Positions 47,609 through 59,800 of a stretch of 64,000 nt of DNA are shown here, in pieces (the first letter of the stretch is position 1; each line of letters begins with the position of its first letter). The position numbers and the translations under genes were made by a program. Source of the DNA: Stenopsyche tienmushanensis (lineage: Eukaryota > Arthropoda > Insecta > Trichoptera > Stenopsychidae). A model generated the notes under the pieces. The model saw only the letters and a program-made list of their open reading frames with translations, was not told the DNA's origin and searched no databases. Where the stretch lies: assembly GCA_008973525.1 (NCBI GenBank), contig WACJ01000113.1:868001-932000 (forward strand). Direction: 5' to 3'.

Positions 47609-50600
47609 GTAGAAACAGACGAAAAGAATAATTGATAATATTGAATTATATGTTACTAATCAATATACTCCGCTAAATGGTCACATCTAACAGATCTTAA
47701 TGTGTATTTATCATCTATCATGGATTGCATTGTAGCGCATCGTTTTAAATTCACTTCAGGGCGATTGCATCGAATTCAGATGGTATCAAGGCGTTCGTAA
47801 ATTGGCTGTTTCGAATTTGATAAAAATCACAGCATCTTGCGAAAAATATCTCCGCCTCATATGTTGGAGAGCATAGTTGAAGACAGCTATAAAGGAATAT
47901 ATAAAAAAAGCTAAGTGGGAACATAAAAAGGTAAGGCTGGCCGGGGCAGGTATTGTTATTAGGGCCTCGTTATATGCTGAATGGTCTACCAGGTACCCAG
48001 ACTCACCTTATCCAACGCACACATACAAATCTATGGCTTTAGGGATTTATCATCACGCCACATTGCCTCCAGCTTCCTGTTAACAATTTTATAAGATACG
48101 TCAGAGGAGATAACCTCATGTCCATTCACACGCGAAGCAAACAATTAGATAAAAACGTCTTAATTTCATTGCAATAAAAGTTAATATATAGCGGGGGTGT
48201 AAAGCGTTGTTTGATTGATAAAAATCTCGCATTTCTCGCAAGATTTTGTCTTCGAGCAATGTTTTTCGCTAAACAGCACGAGAACAGGTTCCATTATCTC
48301 GACCAGTATTTACAATATCTTCATCGTTAATTTGCCGTATGAACGATCTTTATATATACTTATCGTTGATTATCTACAAAGCAGCACAAAATTATCCGGT
48401 TAATTAATGACGAGCCTGACATGTGTAATTATGAACGGTGTAAGTCAGGGCCGAGTCCGCGTCTTCGGCCACTGGACCACTGCCTCTGAAGAGCGCTTAT
48501 TAGGCTGCAGCAGCTCGTTGCCGGTGCCGAGTCTCGTTTCGAATTATTTTCTTTTTTCTTACAAAAATATAGTTTGTTTTAGTAATCCGAATACATAGTG
48601 GCAATATATGTGGGACCTAGACTTGATGATGCGGTTTCGACGGTATTATTATCGGTTTGCTGTTAACATTTCTACAAGTTTGTGGTTTTCATACCGAATT
48701 CGGCCTTTCCGTTTACAAATGACGTATCGAATACCAAACCGAACTCAATTATACGATGAAATTGTTTATCAACATTTGAACCTCAATAGGAGCATCTTTA
48801 TATTTAACCCTTCCGTGCATAATTCGTGGACGTGCCGCGCTATGATATTAACGTAGATGTACAATGAATTAGAAATTGTGACAATTCGCATAATTTTAAC
48901 GTTCATATAACTTTAGAATTCTTCACTTTGTCCTGTAATTAAATACTCGAGATGTATTTAAGCGTTTTCGAGGGAGTGCTAGGGGAGAAGTTATCGCATT
49001 TCGTAGCATCAGTGTAGCAATAGCGAACCTTTTCTATTTTTTTCGTTTTGGCTGTTTTAAATCCTTACATATTTTTAAGGACATCCAATTTACCTTATAA
49101 AAAAAGAGTAAAAGAGGAATGTATATAGATTAATATTCCAGCAGCATCCCTGTTTTAAATACTGCATAATTTATATTAATGAATTATTAAAATTGAAACA
49201 ATACTTTGATTAAATATCATTTGCTAGATTTAAAAATATAACTATTATATACGATTGTGAAAGCTTAACAAAGTGCAATGATCGTTCTGTACATATGTAA
49301 AATACTATACTCCAAATCTTTCTCATTTCACAATAGCTTTTAATTTTTACGTCAGATCAATTAGATGATAGCTTATGAATATCCAGGATGTGTTTAAGCT
49401 TAATTGAATTTCCTTGGGCGGTAATAAATCCATTCATAATCAGCTCTTTCCATGCCTACAAGATGTTTAGCAAGCAAATCATCACCCTGATGGCATAGCC
49501 GTGGATATTACTGCTCGCTAACAATTCACTCCAAGGATAAATATGAAATCTATTAATCCTTGCATCTTAATGGTTGATTTTCACCCGAGATTCTTGCTAT
49601 GGGCACGTTCGCCATATAAACACAGACGTCCATTGAAATGGAAATTGCATGCAAATTGCATTCCCGAGCTCCGCTTTCCGCTTTCGCGATGACGTGTGGT
49701 GCTTCAACGCCACCTTAACTTCTACCACCTTCCTCCACCACGCTCACCTCCACTGCCTTCACCACTACTCGACCATTATTATCTCTTTGCTAATGCGACT
49801 GCAATTACATCACATCATCACCGCCACCGGTTCCTATGCCGGCTAGAGGACCCTCAGCATCGGGAAATTTTGTTTTTCACAATGCGATCTGTGAAATAAC
49901 CGCTCTCCGGGGTTTTGCCGTCTTCCACCATCGCATCCATTTAGTTTTAAAACCTACATATAAACTATAGTTGTGCATAGGTCCGCCTTAAATGCATTCT
50001 TATAGTGTTAATCGAATATGTAAAGAGGAAGGTCCGTTAACTTGTTTTTTGGGCTTACGCTTTGTTTCCCATTGAATGATTAACGACTCGGGCACTTCCT
50101 TTCGTGATCTAGCTAATTATCGATTTTAATGCATTGTCATATTTCATGAGTCGAGATTGTAAGGCGCCTCGAGAAATGGCAGTTTGGGTACGTCCTTCTT
50201 GGAGAAGATTTCTCTCTGTGTGGTTGCCATATGAAAAATCGGATTATGTCCATGATAGATGCCCTCAACCTTCCGAGAAGTCTACTATTTTAAAGCTCGT
50301 TGGCTGAAGCAGTGACTAAGTGGTCGAATAATGTGTCTGACACGCCTCCAGCTAGCTTCCTAAACTGTAAAAGATAATTTTAAATGCATAATTTGGATAT
50401 GATAAATTTGATTTGTAATCGATATTTCTCAAAGTTTCATAAAAATGCCACCAAAACAATATTTTGGTTTGCACGGAATATCTGTTGAATGTAACATAAA
50501 AATGGACGCTCCATAATTTGCGTACACAAAACGCATTCTATTTTGAGACACTATATTTACAAACGTGTCATTTTATAAATCAATAAGCTATTCAAAAATA

Positions 50601-52723
50601 AGAATAGCAACTGCGTCACTTATTCTTGCATACACAGTGATGATTGTGCTCGATATTGAAAGCTATTGTCTCCTGAAGTTTTTTTATTTTAATGAAAGTT
50701 TTGTGTATATCATTGCAATACAAAGATTTGAGCTGATCTCTTTCAATAACGGCAACCATCTGGTTGCTGTTATTTATTTTATGATAACTTAACATTGTTT
50801 ACACTTGTCATTTTACATTTAAAATGTGTGTATGACAGTTGGAGAAACTCTGAAAAGTTTGCTCCTTTTTGCAGGTAGAGACCGGTTTTTGCGACCCATT
50901 TGTGCTGACAGTTAAAGTTTTTTGTTTGACTAACATATTCTAAACCCACCCGAGAAATTATTCACATCGTTTTCATAAAATATTAATAAACAACAGTTGT
51001 TTCAAGTTAATTTCCGATACTTTGGTTTGAATTTTTTTTTTCGGGAATTCTTTCGGTTTCTATTGTTGTGGAAAATGATAGATCCGTTATAAAATATATA
51101 TAATATTTTTCGTGATTAAAATGTGGTTTCTCAGACCCACAAGTGTAATTATTATGCATTTATTCCAATAAAAGTTATTCTTCAAATAATAAAAAATAAT
51201 ATGTCCAAGAAATGATTACGTATCTTATTTACGATGAATCATAGAGGAATAATTAAAATTTTACATAATATTTACAATTTAATAATTTTCATGTCGAAGA
51301 AAATGCATTATCAATCAAATATTTTCTGACATTACCACGTCACATGAAGCTATTACGTCAAATTGCATATGTGGTGTATAACGTGCTAATCTTATACAGA
51401 CGAATGAAATATGCATAATAAATTATCAAACGCCAATTTATACCTCATAATAATTATCGAAATAAACACACGCCAACTAAATGAGCTAATGTGCATTCAG
51501 ATCGACCGAGATATTACATGCAAATTACATCAAACCAAAATATTGATCTAACAAGCAAAATGGATCCAATTATGAAATTAAATCTTGAACGATATATACG
51601 TATAAAAGCTCCATCGTCAGATAAATCGCTTGAGTTGTTTGAGGGTTTATTTTTGGGCTATTTTTGAAATGAGTGAATAATTGTGTAAAGAAAGCATGTT
51701 AACATCAGTATCTTATTAATTTAACACCCACGCATCTTTCATAGACGCTCCGGCACCGTCTGTACAGTGTGATGCATATATTCTTTTAATTCTCGATAAT
51801 TTTCTATCTGAGATGTTGAAAGTAAACAGTCGTGAACTCAGATGTCTTCAACCCCAAAACGGGATCAAATGGAAGAGTCTGCTATAGAAAGATACACGAG
51901 TTGCTATGCACATATGTCAACAATACTACTGCTGCTGCATCTCGCGTGTGTTTGCACTTCTAAACGCATTTAGCTTTAGATTGTATTAACCAAGACTTGT
52001 GTGATAAGCAGATCTAAGTCTTTGTCCATCTATTTCCCTTTCATCAACCCGCTATCACCATATTGTGATAATATTTTTATGATTGTGATGCAAGAAGCGT
52101 GCTCGTTGTTTGTTGATGGTTGGCTCGTGGCCACCAATCTTCACAATGAAGATTTATGGAATATGCACTGATATAAACATCAAATAAAATGCGACCTTTC
52201 ATCTATAAGATACTTCATAAGAATAGCGCTTTCTTGGAAGATAAAAAGATATGTATACATTGAATTGAAACCATTTAAGGGTAGTTTATCTTTTATTGTT
52301 AATTTAGAAAATTCATGCAATTTACGAATTACAGTCCATCCAATAAACACTTATTATTACAACAATACAAGTGCATCACTTACACAATAAGAATGTCCCA
52401 TCCTAAATCGGAAATTTCTATCAAACTCTATCTAATATTTTTTTGAATGCACACTAATGATGGTCTTACTAAACTACAATACTGTAGTACTGTAATTATA
52501 ACTTTTTTTAAATTTATTTTTTAAAAGACTTAAAAATGAATTTTCTGATTTGTATATATGTATTTTAAAACGATTATCTCGTAAAATCGACGTAATTTAC
52601 AAATGTTTATGGACAGAAATGAGGAAGCTCGAGCGTGACATAATGCATTTGATCAATGAACCGCATAATCTAATGGAGTTCCCCCAAAAACAAATTGATA
52701 TATCCTATTAACCTGTTGCTCTG

Positions 52724-52960
52724 ATTGATATTTGATTAGGGATTACCTAGACCTAGGTTTATTTTCCTGTTTTTCTTTCCTATTCCACTCAAGCGATCAT
52801 CGGCTCCTTGGATTTCCCCTTTCTTATTACATCCTATTGATATTTGATTAAGGATCAGCTAACTCCCTTTTCTTTTTCCTGCTCTCTATTCCTCGGTTGT
52901 ATATCCGATGTTGATTGCGCCTCTGCAACCATTTTTATTTGATTAGGAACCGACGTGGCT
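52724..52960. repeat. degenerate tandem repeat, about 105-bp period
   Basis: TGATATTTGATTA recurs at 52727 and 52838, and a variant at about 52936, each followed by a CT-rich stretch (TTTTCCTGTTTTTCTTTCC and TTTCTTTTTCCTGCTCTC). Three decayed units are visible, ending 540 bases before exon 2. Confidence 0.5.
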
Positions 52961-53498
52961 TCCTACTTACACCCCCAATCGCCCTGCTGGCTTTTCCACC
53001 CTCTGTTGACCACCGATCACACCGCCTCAATAGTGCCCACTACACTTGCCCACAAATCGAGAATCCCTCTGGATGTTTCCTCCAATCTCGACTCATCAAT
53101 TACATCCACTTTTGTGCCGCCCTTCCACTTGACTCGAGCTATTTATCTTTTCTTATACGATAAGGTGGAAGTAAACATTGAACAATCGCCGGTATATTCT
53201 AAAAATTATACACAAGTAAATATGTATAGTCATTTCTATGATAATATCGTATGAATGAATCAAATCATTTTGCCGTTAAATACTGACAAAGGTTTCATTA
53301 CTTGGAACGTCAATTCGATTCGATCTTACAGGGAGATAATCCTATGTTGAGGATTGCTTTGATTGAGTACGTGCCTTGATTCAATACGTACGACTTATAA
53401 CACTGCTTTCCTAAACCCCTCGAAAGTTCACCGTCCACTTGTTGCTTTGCTACAAATCCAACAACCAGCTAATTTTTTTTATTCTTATTTCGTTTCAG

Positions 53499-53562
53499 GA
53501 AAAATCAGGTGAACCCTACAGCAGCAAATTAACAACGAGGGCAGACCATAGTCCGGTTTTTG
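53499..53562 (+). CDS. pan: pangolin/TCF coding exon 2
   Basis: Sixty-four bases between the acceptor CGTTTCAG (ending 53498) and the donor TTTTTG|GTGAGT (GT at 53563). The exon continues phase 0 from exon 1 and leaves phase 1. It encodes residues 56-76, EKSGEPYSSKLTTRADHSPV then F, and the first base of a Gly codon. The RxDHSPVF end matches the segment following the Armadillo-binding domain in insect Pangolin. This region joins the Armadillo-binding arm to the Groucho-interacting central part. Its small size and the 44-kb intron before it make it a natural acceptor for alternative first exons. Confidence 0.92.
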
Positions 53563-53701
53563 GTGAGTATCTTAAATAAAATTGTTATAATTTCTTTTCA
53601 AATTATTCATATTCAATGCAATCGTATACATCCGAAATGTTGCCCGAGCTCTTAGAAATGCATAATTTATGTCGCCCGATTCTCGAAAGATAGCAACAAT
53701 A

Positions 53702-53725
53702 AAAGGATACATTCGTGTATCCTTT
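53702..53725 (+). other. 10-bp stem with TTCG tetraloop downstream of exon 2
   Basis: AAAGGATACA (53702-53711), loop TTCG, TGTATCCTTT (53716-53725) form a perfect stem. Outer words AAAGAT and ATCTTT can extend it with a bulge. It starts 140 bases after the exon 2 donor, a position where RNA structure can influence splicing. UUCG loops are unusually stable in RNA. Confidence 0.55.
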
Positions 53726-54554
53726 CTAATCTTTTAAAATAAATTTCCCAAGCAGAAATAAATAAATAAAATATGACTTAACAATAAAACAATAAAAAAT
53801 AACAACTATCATAAATACAAGAACATAAACTTGCCCAACAATGTTTTTTTTTTTCTTCCTATATTTTATGAGTCTCTTGTCAAAATTGAGTCAGGCTTTG
53901 TTCCTTCAATCATAAAACCTGACAAAAAAAGGTCCGAGTATTTTTCTACCTGCTTCCCTGCATTAGGTGGAACCACAAGAACGGAGAAAGGTTGTCACTT
54001 ATGGAAACAATTTAATTTTATAATTAACAGCCAAATTTCGTTATTTACACAAATATAATGTGAAAATATTTCAATCGTATTTTAGTATTCATTGACGAAA
54101 TTCAAAAGCTCGGCGTATGCATAACTTACGAACGCATCTATCAATTTGAACGAACGAAAGAGATGTCGTAATTCTTCCATTGAACACTTTGTCATGAATA
54201 TGTGATAAATTAGCAGGAATTGCAATCTTCGGCAGAGCTGTTAAACTCGTGTGTTTATTGAAATAATATTTATTTTAAAGATGAGCTTTTTGCGTATATG
54301 TATATGTAACGAACGACGATAACGAAAGAGAACGATTGGCTTTTAATTGAAAATATAGTAATATTAAAGAGGAAAACCACCACAGTAAAATGGATATGCC
54401 TTCAGTGAATCCGTATTTACTTGTAGAAATAAATAAATAAACCAAAATGTATTATTTAGGTTTTGGATTCATATTCTTATCCTAATTATAAAATAATTGT
54501 TTACAGCCAAGATGAAATAATTGTATATAGATCTTACCAAACCTCCCTGAGTCC

Positions 54555-54640
54555 TTTTAACCCTTTAACTGCCAACGACTCACCGGCGCGTCGCATTTGT
54601 ACGCGCTGATGAGTCACTGGTAGTTAAAAGGTTAAGGGTT
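54555..54640. mobile_element. 80-bp inverted-repeat element (MITE-like), copy 2
   Basis: TTTTAACCCTTTAACTGCCA at the left end is the inverse of TGGTAGTTAAAAGGTTAAGGG at the right end. Inside, GACTCA-CGGCGCG faces CGCGC-TGAGTC, so the whole element folds on itself. It matches 29461-29541 in the same orientation. Confidence 0.75.
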
Positions 54641-55477
54641 TTACAGAATTTAAAAACAACACATTAAAATGTTTCGAGAAAAATAGAGTAGCAATAAAAT
54701 AGGTTTGGTTAGACCTAGATATTTTTTTTCAAAGGATTTATATAGGATATCACGTTTTTCTTCATTTTCCGTAAAGAAATTTTGATTATTTTACTCCATA
54801 AAATAATTTATATTTCTTTCGCTGACCTGGATATTTTAAAGGTTTTTTTAACTGTGCTGCAAAAAATGTTTTCGAATCATATATTTGTAAAAACCAGATT
54901 AGTATATTTCGTACGATAGTTTGTTTACCTATTTAATTGGCGGGATTTCATTGACAGAAGGGCTAAAGCGTACCTGAAAGATATACAGCGTTTACGACGA
55001 ATTCAAATCGTGTTAAACCGCGTAAATTGAGGGATAGTATTCCATTTAAATATCCTATTTGATTCGCTCTCTGGCTTAATGATTTGCCAAAAAACAACTA
55101 TAAATATCTCGGCTTCTCTATCTAAATTGTATCTGGTGGTCGTTTGATTTGCGCCGAAGTATTGAGGTGTGTTTATTTAACCCTGATTTGTGACGCTCAT
55201 TTTTTTACTGTCCGTTCAGGTATATTTTACGCCGGTTTATTGTGTGTGTCATCCCTGTATTTCAGTGGTGTTTAGGGTCTGTGCATAAAAAAAATAAAGT
55301 AAATATTTATGGAAACATCTTTAAGGTGGTGTACGTCGCCGGTACGCACATCGGTATGCGTGCGCATGATTGTGGTGTTGTGGTCATTAAGACACCTCCA
55401 CGATTCCTCGGTCACGTCACGGCAGCTTTTACCACAAAAGTTACCACCTTACCTGTTCAGATGCAGTCGAGGAATTT

Positions 55478-55498
55478 CAAAGGCGAAATACGCCTTTG
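55478..55498. promoter_or_regulatory. inverted CAAAGGCG pair (TCF-type core)
   Basis: CAAAGGCG (55478-55485) and CGCCTTTG (55491-55498) flank AAATA. The left half, in the context TTTCAAAGG, fits the TCF HMG-domain site. It lies in a moderately GC-rich patch of intron 2, so it could act in feedback regulation of pan. Motif evidence only. Confidence 0.25.
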
Positions 55499-56646
55499 CT
55501 CTGCGAGCCGTGCGGGGGAGCGTTTGTTTTGAAAGAGTGTGAACGCAGGTAAAGTGGCGTGATGATTAGACAGATATGCTACTGACGGGAGAGATTGCTT
55601 TTTAATTATCTTTAAATATTCAGCTTTCGGTCGGCCAAGGAAGATATATGGGTGTGCGTTCCTTGAGGAACTGTTTTGATGAAAACAGCAAGTATCGGAT
55701 AATCTCCATCGGCAATGTTTGATTTTTTTAATAAACCATTTATAAATAGGTCTGTTCTAAAAATAATGGTTTCTTATCTCTGCTTCTGAATCGCATCTAT
55801 ATACTTGCATGCGAGATCTTAAAATATGCCTATGTGCAAATCATACGTCCATCATTTGAATCCTTCGACCGTCTACGCGTTGGGAATTCCAAATTATATA
55901 TACCCTGCCATAAAAAAACGTACGCCTTTCCTGACCAAAATGGATCGGACCTCTCATTATTAATATTATACAAAAAAAGGGGGAATTGTACAAAATTATA
56001 GTATTTAACTATTCGTCAGTTTAGTGTTTTGTTCCTGGTCAGCCATCGCCACCTATCCGCCTTGTCGACCCTCGTTAGCCAATTTAAACAAGTTTTTTTA
56101 TTCGACTTTTTTATTACGCGGACTGAAGTTTTTTCCTTCGTGGTTTATTACCATTAAATAAACACGATGAATCTGAGGACACGTCAAATGGCTCAACTCC
56201 TGACGTCCAGCACGACGAGATTTTGAATACACAAAAGTGTATGAATATTTTTTAGCATGATTACATTTTAATCACGCTTTGACAGCACAACAAAAGCTTG
56301 TTTAAATACATTAGGATGAGTAACCAACAATCTTTTCATAGACCAAGAAATATTTTTTGCGAGTGTTTTAAATCATTCAAAACCAACGGAATGACAATTG
56401 TTAAAAGATTTTGCTTTATATTCACTTTTATTTATGAACACTCACTTTACGGGTCAAATAGAGTGATTATGTCAAAATATCTAACATGGAATAGCTATTG
56501 ATTTATATTTACAAGATATCTGCGTGGACTACAAATTCAAACATATCAAAATGTTTTAAAACAAATTGACACACAAAGAACATGCATATTAAAAACATCA
56601 AGAAAAACGGTATTTGATGATTGAGAAGCTGAGTTTTCTATTTGCA

Positions 56647-56835
56647 GATGAGGATCACCCCAAGACGATAATTGCTAATCACCCAAAACTATAATAAAAA
56701 TTGTTAAATTGCGCGATCTTATCTAATAAACATGTCCAAATAACGATATTGCTATGACATTTTTCACTCCACTATAATAAAACATCCAGATTCACCTGAT
56801 TTAAACTCTAGCAATATCCATATTTATTATATGAA
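56647..56835 (+). mobile_element. possible Tc1-like transposase relic
   Basis: DEDHPKT (56647-56667) and, in another frame about 120 bases later, HPDSPDLN (near 56783-56806) resemble the DNDPKHT and SPDLNP blocks of Tc1 transposases in the correct order. Stops and a frameshift separate them. The matches are short, so the call is tentative. Confidence 0.35.
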
Positions 56836-59800
56836 GATAAGGACGTTTTGTAAAAAGAAAAAGGCCAAGATAGACGGTCTTGAAATATTATGCGCATACT
56901 GAGAATACTATGGACAATCAAGAGATTAAACCAGTCTATCATCCAGGAGTTAGCAATAAAAAGCAGATTCTCCGCCGTTTGCTTTAAATGGAACTTATAG
57001 TTCTTCGGGCACATTGTTTGGTGGGATGTCAGGAAAGCGATGATAGGGAGGTCATCAAATATTTGAAGCGATCGAGGGAAGATAATGGAAAATTGGGAAA
57101 AAATGGTGCACTCAATAGATACTTCATGATCATGATCTTCGGAGAGTTTTTATTGGCATTTTTTCAAATTTAAATTTTCGTTATTCATATAAGCGTTATC
57201 ATTTAAATCGTCCTCATGATGAGCTTTCAAATCTTATGGTTTAGCCATAGCGTCGCTTGTGGCATAAATAATATAGTTTATTAGAAAGAGAAACAGAAAA
57301 AGATGAAAGTGTAGGCTCAGAAGAATAATATAGATATTCAATTTAATATTTTAAATAAAAGCTCTTATGATCAATATTAAAATACGGCCGATAAAAGCTG
57401 ACATTACATAAGTGGTTGATTCATATCGATGACATCATGCAATGTAACGGTTGTTACTATTTGATGCAACCGTTTTTTGGAAGGTTTTTTCGATGTCGAA
57501 TCAATGAATTTGCATTGGCGTCGAATTCATCCTAAGAATTTTTATTTACATTGTTTCATAGTGTTATAAATTGTTTTATTTTGAGTGAAGGGTTCGCATT
57601 GTCTTGATATCTTAAATTCGGTTTATGAGATTATTTCGTTGAAAATTATGCTTAAAATACCACAACCGCTTCGAGGATTTTGAACTCTTAACCGCACCTT
57701 TCGAATTATCGAGTATTTTTTTCCCTCGGAAAATGCTTCTTAACTGAGACGAAATTTGCTGTGATGATGTCATTCTTTTATGCTTCTATTTAAATAATGC
57801 TTCGTATGCTAACAGTCTTAATCTTCAAATATCTCAAGAGTTGTCGAAATAGACCTATTCATTCAATGATTTTTTTCCTTGACAATATAACCCGTTGACC
57901 TTGACTACTCATGTGCGATCTGAGGAAGGCTTATTTGCTTTGACAAAAGTCGTCGATGATATCCGCAAATTCGCTATTGTTGTTAAAATTCCTTATTCGT
58001 CAACACAATTAGCTCACGCAGACTATGAATATTAATCACGTAATGATGCATACTAAATATTTCTTCGCCAAAAGTCAACGTCCTCGATCGATTCGTCTTC
58101 GTCAATAAAGAAAATATTTACTTCAACGGGTTGTACTGTGCTTTTATTATCCTTCAGGTCGATAAAAGGGATATAAACTTTATGGAGTCGTTTTAAATTT
58201 AAGAAGAAACCACAAAAGTTAAAAAGCAAATTTAAGTGCTGTGTTCGAGATCTTGGGAGCTCTTTAAAATAAAGAAGCTACACTGCCATAGAAGCAATGG
58301 CCTTATACTTTTAAGCAATAGTCTTCTTCGATTGACGTAACGCACGCATGTTAATCAGTGTTGTTATAATTACAAAAACATCCCAAACAGTGATTTTTTC
58401 AGCACAGTCTGTCCGTAGTCCCTGCTAGTTAATTTTAAGATTTGAATTGATTTTTTTACAAAGTATTCTTGTCACGTATGAACACTCACTTTGTCATGAT
58501 AAATTGAGAAACCTTTTTATAGCAATGACTACGATTGTTGTAGAATTCAATATCGTAGTTGTTTTGTATTTTTTTTCTTTATTAGAAAACGATTTATTTT
58601 GACTTTCTGCATACAATTGCTGCACTAGCTAATTTTGAAACGGATCTCAAAATTATGCTCCATCAACAAAATTCGATAGGGCGAGCTCTTACAGGTGGTA
58701 TTTAAAATATCATCCGCGTTTCGTTAGAATCACACAATTTTGTGCTCTATTTTGGAATATTTATATTTTAAGATCATCTGGACATTTCTTGTAAATCTAA
58801 CTAAAAATGATTATGTAATTTGAAATTAACTATATTTTTGCAAGCATACCAATAATTTTATTCAGTTACAGTTTATGACAACAGAAATCGCCATATAATA
58901 TCTCCAGGGAGATTCTTATGTAGATTGTCTATGTTCGATCAAAGACACAGAAATATGATATTTTTAATTGTAAATGTATTACATATTTATTATTATGTAC
59001 AAAATATGCAACTTTTAGATTCTCAGATTCCTGAAAGGAATCCAAATTAACACACTAGGAAATAATTGATTATTGCCTTTATTGCGTTAGATTTCTTCAT
59101 TAATTCGCTTTATGCCGATTTAATTTTACATAATCTATCGTTATCCTTTTTCTACTAGAGTAGTTCCCAATTGCATAGATATTATCTGAGAATTCAAAAT
59201 GTATTCAAATGATGCCCATCGATGGTGCTTTATATATTTTTTTCGATTAATTTGCGTTATAAGCTTTTTACCTGTGTTGAAGTGTCGCGAGTTCCTTTTG
59301 GGAATCGTTTTCCATCGCAGTTGAGTGTTGTTTGAAGCATCCACAAGGAGATTCTTGAAGTTAATTGGGCTCTTCTGCAAAATGTGTTTTATCATTTTTC
59401 TAATTTTAATAGAATCTTCATTATGCTCGTCTCCAGTATGACATGATAATTGCTATGCGTTTCTTTTAATTTGAAGCATTTTATCGTTATTGTATTTATG
59501 ACATTTTCAATTATCAGACATAAGATTCTTTTTGTACTTGCTGATGGATGTCGTCGAGTTATATTCGCTGTAGAAATGTATTTTCAAAAAAAATGATGAT
59601 TCTCAAGATGATTCGGTTATGTGTGCAACACTTCAAATGAGGGTCTTCAAATATTTCCATGAGACTTCCAATAAGTGCAGCAGACTCAGATGCGACGGCG
59701 CCGATAAATTGTCATCTGAAAGTCGCAGATTTTTTGGTTTAACATCTGCGAGAATTATTTAAAAGAGGAGGAACGGCCGAGAGCGCTTTTGGCAGACGTT

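Larger units (their letters stand above)
9111..53498 (+). other. pan: pan intron 1 (44.4 kb)
   Basis: Begins GTGAGT and ends in a pyrimidine-rich tract TTATTTCGTTTCAG. It is AT-rich, with GC-rich islands at about 15.3-15.9, 24.3-24.6, 25.9-26.2 and 46.4-47.1 kb, the repeat families and transposon relics listed separately, and three candidate alternative exons (15.3, 25.0 and 26.5 kb). Stretches in which I see nothing beyond AT-rich DNA and chance frames are about 10.2-11.6, 12.0-14.2, 17.0-18.3, 21.0-24.2, 30.2-33.0, 34.0-35.9, 36.3-39.4, 42.9-44.0, 44.2-45.9 and 47.7-52.7 kb. Confidence 0.9.

Noticed and set aside
49690..49830. CAC/CTC-rich tract as a functional repeat
   Set aside because: Only cryptic simplicity is seen, without a regular unit.
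9111..53498. CRISPR array, rRNA or prokaryote-type operon
   Set aside because: Nothing in the window shows regularly spaced identical repeats, rRNA sequence or bacterial gene organisation; splice sites mark it as animal DNA.
55266..55300. alternative terminal exon after pan exon 2
   Set aside because: The acceptor CCCTGTATTTCAG is good, but the continuing frame stops after seven codons and nothing else supports it.
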